From assembly GCA_023399035.1 (NCBI GenBank), contig JAEWQX010000140.1:1-8722 (forward strand): a stretch of 8,722 nt of DNA. Direction: 5' to 3'. A program made the translations under genes and the position numbers. Positions 5,981-8,722 of the stretch are shown one piece after another; positions within the stretch are counted from its first letter, which is position 1, and each line of letters starts with the position of its first letter. The stretch is from Bacillota bacterium (GTDB lineage: Bacteria; Bacillota; Clostridia; Clostridiales; Clostridiaceae). The notes beneath the pieces are model-generated. The model made no database searches and was not told where the DNA came from. It saw only the letters and a list, made by a program, of their open reading frames with translations.

Positions 5981-6256
5981 CTATCCTGCCTCTTTCATTT
6001 TACCTATAATTCTTTGTATGCTTTTTTCTGATAAAAAATACTTTTGTGCAAGCTGAGATGTTTTTAATCCCTTTTTATAATCAAGATAAATTCTATTATT
6101 CCGCTCATTCAGCTCCTGTCGTATCCTGGTTCCGTTTCCCCATTCTTTTCGTTCATTCTTTTTTCTTGGAATATATATGCATTCTCCATCAACATAATTC
6201 TGAATTAATTCTAAGATTTCTGCTGGCAGAATATGTTCTGCTTTTCTATAGCTCAT
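5981..6256 (-). CDS. CD3324-family (Mor-like) helix-turn-helix protein
   Basis: This small basic protein of 91 aa opens with MSYRKAEHILPAEILELIQN and YVDGECIYIPRK, the signature of the CD3324 family found in clostridia. Residues 62-86 (GLKTSQLAQKYFLSEKSIQR) look like a helix-turn-helix. Related Mor/C proteins activate phage transcription, but no phage genes are nearby. The role is probably DNA binding; its targets are unknown. The start is firm: AGGAGGG with 5 nt to the ATG at 6256. It is expressed from its own promoter (6398-6425) through a leader with the uORF at 6335, and ends at the long-stem terminator. It could regulate the DUF1062 unit downstream, which has a similar leader, but no evidence shows this. 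Confidence 0.85.
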   Translation of the reverse strand: MSYRKAEHILPAEILELIQNYVDGECIYIPRKKNERKEWGNGTRIRQELNERNNRIYLDYKKGLKTSQLAQKYFLSEKSIQRIIGKMKEAG

Positions 6257-6378
6257 TTTGCCCTCCTAAAATATTTACTCTTAGGAATAGCATCAGCTAT
6301 AACATATTTTGATTAAAAACTGCAATAGCTCATGCTATGCAAAAATAACAGGTCTTGTCATAAAACAGCCCTCCTTTT
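6247..6378 (-). promoter_or_regulatory. Structured leader of the CD3324-family gene (putative translational attenuator)
   Basis: Directly at the uORF stop, ATAGCATGAGCTAT (6338-6325) pairs with ATAGCTGATGCTAT (6300-6287) in 13 of 14 positions, with a 24-nt loop. The first arm repeats ATGAGCTAT, which is also the start of the CD3324 gene. The second arm can therefore pair with either: 6301-6292 with 6256-6247 gives 9 of 10 pairs. In addition TTTTGC in the uORF (6344-6339) is complementary to GCAAAA over the gene's start codon (6261-6256). TAG is followed by 10 nt and then TGCAGT, exactly as in the other leader. Confidence 0.65.
6335..6361 (-). CDS. Leader peptide MTRPVIFA upstream of the CD3324-family gene
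   Basis: This is an 8-codon ORF, ATG at 6361 and TAG at 6335. Its ribosome binding site is AAGGAGGG (6376-6369) with 7 nt to the ATG, as strong as any in the window. The promoter at 6398-6425 places it about 30 nt from the transcript start. The peptide matches the second leader MCRPNNIA in length, Arg3-Pro4 and final Ala. The shared stop context GCATAGCA and the following stem-loop argue that it is functional. What stalls or slows the ribosome there is unknown. Confidence 0.72.
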   Translation of the reverse strand: MTRPVIFA

Positions 6379-6397
6379 ACTATATTTGTCCTGCAAT

Positions 6398-6428
6398 ATT
6401 ATAACATATATGTTGTTTATTACAACAT
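6398..6428 (-). promoter_or_regulatory. Promoter of the CD3324 leader transcript with palindrome over the -35
   Basis: On the minus strand TTGTAA (6420-6425) and TATAAT (6398-6403) are 16 nt apart, and the -10 is extended by TG (TGTTATAAT). The inverted repeat ATGTTG (6410-6415) / CAACAT (6423-6428), with a 7-nt centre, covers the -35 and part of the spacer. That is a usual place for a repressor site; autoregulation by the HTH product is possible but unproven. Confidence 0.6.
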
Positions 6429-6460
6429 TCTGTGTTTCATCAAAACAAATTTACTCTCCT

Positions 6461-7150
6461 TTATTTTATTGCATATAATGCTGCAGTTTCTGCATGTATT
6501 TTTGTTGTATCAAATAAAGGTATATCAATGTCATTTTGATTTATCAATAACCCTATTTCAGTACATCCAAGTATAACTCCATGAATCATTTCTCTTCTCA
6601 TCTCAGATATAATTCTCAATAACTTATTTTTTGATTCCAATGACGTAACTCCAAGACAGAGTTCATTATAAATAATAGAATTAATAATTTCCCGATCTCT
6701 TTTACAAGGAATTACTGCTTCAATCCCACGTTCAAATAATTTATTTTTATAAAACTCCTGTTCCATAGTATATTGTGTTCCAAGAAGTGCAACCCTGTTT
6801 ATATTTTGTAATTTAAGCTTATCTGCAGTTACATCTGCTATATGCAGTATTGGAATAGAAATATTTTTCTGTATTTTATCTGCTGCCTTATGCATTGTAT
6901 TTGTACATATTACAATAAAATCTGCTCCACATCTTTCAAGATTTTTAGCTGCATTCAATAAAATCTCAGTACTTTTATCCCATTGCCCTTCTTCCAGACA
7001 TTTTTTTATTTCGTAAAAATCAACACTATATAGAATTATCTTTCCTGAATGAAATCCTCCAAGTTTTTCTTTTATAACTTCATTGATAATACTATAATAT
7101 GGAACTGTGCTTTTCCAGCTCATTCCCCCTATTAGTCCTATTGTCTTCAT
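6461..7150 (-). CDS. Aspartate/glutamate racemase family protein
   Basis: This 229-aa protein is of the Asp/Glu racemase superfamily, closest in look to RacD/YgeA-type enzymes. It begins MKTIGLIGGMSWKST, the usual first strand and glycine turn. Both catalytic cysteines are present: C82 in ICTNTMHKAA and C196 in LGCTEIGLL. Such enzymes interconvert L- and D-amino acids without a cofactor. Whether aspartate, glutamate or a broader set is used cannot be told. The start is clear, with GAGGAGG 7 nt before the ATG at 7150. It follows the aminotransferase gene by 79 nt on the same strand. A small inverted repeat (7192-7209) lies in the gap, so co-transcription is possible but not certain. Confidence 0.88.
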   Translation of the reverse strand: MKTIGLIGGMSWKSTVPYYSIINEVIKEKLGGFHSGKIILYSVDFYEIKKCLEEGQWDKSTEILLNAAKNLERCGADFIVICTNTMHKAADKIQKNISIPILHIADVTADKLKLQNINRVALLGTQYTMEQEFYKNKLFERGIEAVIPCKRDREIINSIIYNELCLGVTSLESKNKLLRIISEMRREMIHGVILGCTEIGLLINQNDIDIPLFDTTKIHAETAALYAIK

Positions 7151-7191
7151 CTATAACCTCCTCGCATAAGCACTTTACATTATTAATCACA

Positions 7192-7209
7192 CAAAATACT
7201 GCTATTTTG
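7192..7209. repeat. Short perfect inverted repeat between aminotransferase and racemase genes
   Basis: CAAAATA (7192-7198) and TATTTTG (7203-7209) are perfect complements with a 4-nt loop. There is no T-tract, so a terminator is doubtful; it may be an operator or an RNA processing hairpin. Confidence 0.35.
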
Positions 7210-7229
7210 ACATACATAAATTAGTGCCT

Positions 7230-8417
7230 TTACTCTATATATTCTTTAATTACTTGTCCTATTATCTTTATTCCTTCAACAATTCTCTCCTCAGGCATGT
7301 TTGAATAATTTATTCTAAAATAATTTTCATGGCCTCCATTAGGGAAAAATGATCCTCCTGGAACAAAAGCAACATTCCTTTCAAGACATCTATCAAGCAG
7401 CTCTTTTGCATCAATATTTTCTGGCAGCTTAATCCACGTGAATAATCCTCCATCTGGCTTATTAAATTCTACACATTCTGGAAATTCATGTTCCATTGTA
7501 TTTAATGCTAGTTCACACCTCTTTTTATACAGCTCTCGTATTCCTTCAATATGTTTATCAATATCATTTAATTCAAGATATTTTGAAATCTCCATCTGAG
7601 CAGAAGTATTGCATTGCAGATCTGTACTCTGCTTTATTATTACAAGTTTTTCGATTATTTCTTTATGAGCTGCTACCCATGCAATTCTATATCCTGGGCA
7701 GAATATCTTTGAAAATGTGCCAAAACACACAATATTCCCTTTTTCATCAAAAGACTGTAGTGAAGGAAGATTTTCACCTTTAAATCTAAGTTCACCATAA
7801 GGATTGTCCTCAATTATAACTTTATTATATTTATTAGCTATACTTACAACAGCTTTTCTTCTTTCTAATGTCCATGTTACTCCTGTTGGATTTTGAAAGG
7901 TTGGAATAGTATATACGAGCTTAACATTTGGTGTAGTTTTAATTATTCTCTCAAGTTCTTCCGGAATCATTCCTTTTTTATCCGTAGGAACTTCTATAAA
8001 TCTGCATTCATATGCCTTAAATGCACTTATTGCTGCTAAATATGTGGGACTTTCGCATAAAACTACATCATCCTTGTTTAAAAATATTTTTCCCATCAAA
8101 TCAAGTCCCTGCTGTGACCCATGAGTAATCAATATATTGTCATATTCAAAATGTGTACCTACTGTAGAATTCATTCTGTCTGCAATCCATTTTCTTAGGG
8201 GATTGAATCCCTCTGTTGTTGAATATTGAAGTGCTTTTCTTCCTGATTCCTCAAGTACAATTCTATTTGCTTCTTTGATCTGTTCAATTGGAAAAGTTTC
8301 AGGTGCTGGCAGCCCTCCTGCAAATGAAATTATTTCTGGTCTCTCTGTCACCTTCAATATTTCCCTTATTTCTGAAGCTTTAAGTATTGACATCCTGTCT
8401 GCAAATTCAAATTTCAT
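7230..8417 (-). CDS. PLP-dependent aminotransferase, class I/II (2-aminoadipate/MocR-type fold)
   Basis: This 395-aa fold-type I aminotransferase transfers amino groups between an amino acid and a 2-oxo acid. The PLP lysine is K237 in FGTFSKIFCPGYR. N176 in QNPTG, D204 and Y207 in EDNPYGE, R244 and the carboxylate-binding R368 in YFRINYS are all in place. The N-terminus IISFAGGLPAPETFP is typical of the LysN/2-aminoadipate and kynurenine aminotransferase group, and of MocR regulators. No N-terminal HTH is present, so it is an enzyme, not a regulator. The ATG at 8417 has AAAGGGTGA upstream. With the racemase downstream it suggests handling of an amino acid or its D-form. The substrate remains open. 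Its promoter overlaps that of the divergent membrane gene. Confidence 0.9.
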   Translation of the reverse strand: MKFEFADRMSILKASEIREILKVTERPEIISFAGGLPAPETFPIEQIKEANRIVLEESGRKALQYSTTEGFNPLRKWIADRMNSTVGTHFEYDNILITHGSQQGLDLMGKIFLNKDDVVLCESPTYLAAISAFKAYECRFIEVPTDKKGMIPEELERIIKTTPNVKLVYTIPTFQNPTGVTWTLERRKAVVSIANKYNKVIIEDNPYGELRFKGENLPSLQSFDEKGNIVCFGTFSKIFCPGYRIAWVAAHKEIIEKLVIIKQSTDLQCNTSAQMEISKYLELNDIDKHIEGIRELYKKRCELALNTMEHEFPECVEFNKPDGGLFTWIKLPENIDAKELLDRCLERNVAFVPGGSFFPNGGHENYFRINYSNMPEERIVEGIKIIGQVIKEYIE

Positions 8418-8455
8418 CTTACATCACCCTTTTTCTAATATTTTACTTATTAGTT

Positions 8456-8493
8456 ATATTAATCTTGATATTGTATGAGCGCAATGATAAAAT
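8456..8493. promoter_or_regulatory. Overlapping divergent promoters
   Basis: On minus, TTGCGC (8479-8484) and TAATAT (8456-8461) are 17 nt apart and point to the aminotransferase. On plus, TTGATA (8465-8470) and TAAAAT (8488-8493) are also 17 nt apart and point to the membrane protein gene. The two occupy the same 38 nt, so RNA polymerase cannot use both at once. Confidence 0.6.
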
Positions 8494-8618
8494 TGTATGC
8501 AAAACAATATTTTTAAGGGGGTATTATTAAGTCTCGCAAACCTATTGTATTTCCAAAGGTTGAGAAGTGCAATGTTCATATAAGTTAACAGATCGAGAAA
8601 AACTTTGAGGAGTACAAT
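8494..8618 (+). other. Long 5' leader of the YczE-like gene with a startless short reading frame
   Basis: About 118 nt separate the expected transcript start from the ATG at 8619. Within it AAGGGGG (8515-8521) looks like a strong ribosome binding site, but at the right distance stands AAG (8529) where ATG would be expected. The open frame from there runs 19 codons, beginning KSRKPIVFP, to a TAA at 8586-8588. A rare ATT start (8526) or a decayed leader ORF are both possible; it is not called as a gene. Confidence 0.3.
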
Positions 8619-8722
8619 ATGAAAATTTTATATGAAACATTTTTTAAACTCATTCTCGGATTTATAGTCGCTTCTATTGGTGTTGTAATGACTATAAATT
8701 CTAATCTTGGACTCAGTCCTTG
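8619..8722 (+). CDS. YczE/YyaS/YitT-like membrane protein, 5' part only
   Basis: The first 34 codons are visible before the window ends. The start ATG at 8619 has GAGGAG (8607-8612) 6 nt upstream. The sequence has one hydrophobic segment, LILGFIVASIGVVMTI, followed by NSNLGLSP. This matches the first helix and the conserved N-LGLSPWD motif of YczE-type integral membrane proteins, whose function is not settled. The gene is divergent from the aminotransferase gene and has a long leader. The family call rests on this short stretch alone. Confidence 0.65.
   Translation, partial: MKILYETFFKLILGFIVASIGVVMTINSNLGLSP

Noticed and set aside
6046..6312. Plus-strand frame of 88 codons over the CD3324 gene and its leader
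   Set aside because: It is antisense to a gene with a perfect ribosome binding site and family signature, and has no domain of its own.
7496..7783. Plus-strand frame of 95 codons inside the aminotransferase gene
   Set aside because: It is antisense to conserved PLP aminotransferase motifs and resembles no known protein.
8275..8478. Plus-strand frame of 67 codons over the aminotransferase start
   Set aside because: It overlaps the aminotransferase N-terminus and both divergent promoters; a shadow frame.

Overview
The window is AT-rich (low GC), with strong GGAGG-type ribosome binding sites, some TTG starts and compact intergenic regions. It carries clostridial-type families: a CD3324-family regulator, a DUF1062 protein, SPL-family radical SAM proteins and a MepA-like MATE pump. 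This suggests a chromosomal segment of a Clostridium-like Firmicute. The assignment is inference from style and gene content; no rRNA, tRNA, IS element, CRISPR array or phage gene is visible.

Layout. (1) Positions 1-470: the 5' part of an SPL-family radical SAM gene on minus faces away from a MATE efflux gene on plus, with a perfect 11-bp palindrome between them. (2) 1834-3600: the MATE gene converges on a membrane 4Fe-4S protein gene across an 18-bp-stem bidirectional terminator. Next is a HAD phosphatase gene on minus, with a set of mutually exclusive hairpins in the gap. (3) 3540-4570: a second, full-length SPL-family radical SAM paralogue on plus. Its promoter carries a related palindrome placed as in the first paralogue. 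(4) 4616-5842: a minus-strand unit with a leader peptide, a DUF1062 gene (zinc ribbon plus, as I read it, an S4-like RNA-binding end) and a GNAT acetyltransferase. (5) 5906-6430: a separate minus unit with its own promoter, leader peptide, CD3324-family HTH gene and long-stem terminator. (6) 6461-8484: an aspartate/glutamate racemase-family gene and a PLP aminotransferase gene, both minus. (7) 8465-8722: a divergent promoter and the start of a YczE/YitT-like membrane protein gene cut by the window end.

The most notable signal is that units 4 and 5 share a leader design. Each has a strong ribosome binding site and an 8-residue peptide (MCRPNNIA and MTRPVIFA) ending in GCA TAG. Exactly 10 nt then separate the stop from TGCAGT, and a stem-loop follows whose arms differ in sequence between the two leaders but still pair. 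In both, the uORF end and the distal arm can also pair with the start region of the downstream gene. This looks like a paired translational attenuator family controlling an RNA-binding-type protein, an acetyltransferase and an HTH regulator, perhaps in response to ribosome stress. The structure is read from sequence; the mechanism and inducer are inference. I do not recognise this leader as a named element.

Several genes have longer in-frame starts that would place the ribosome binding site inside the coding region. I chose the shorter starts and explain this per gene.
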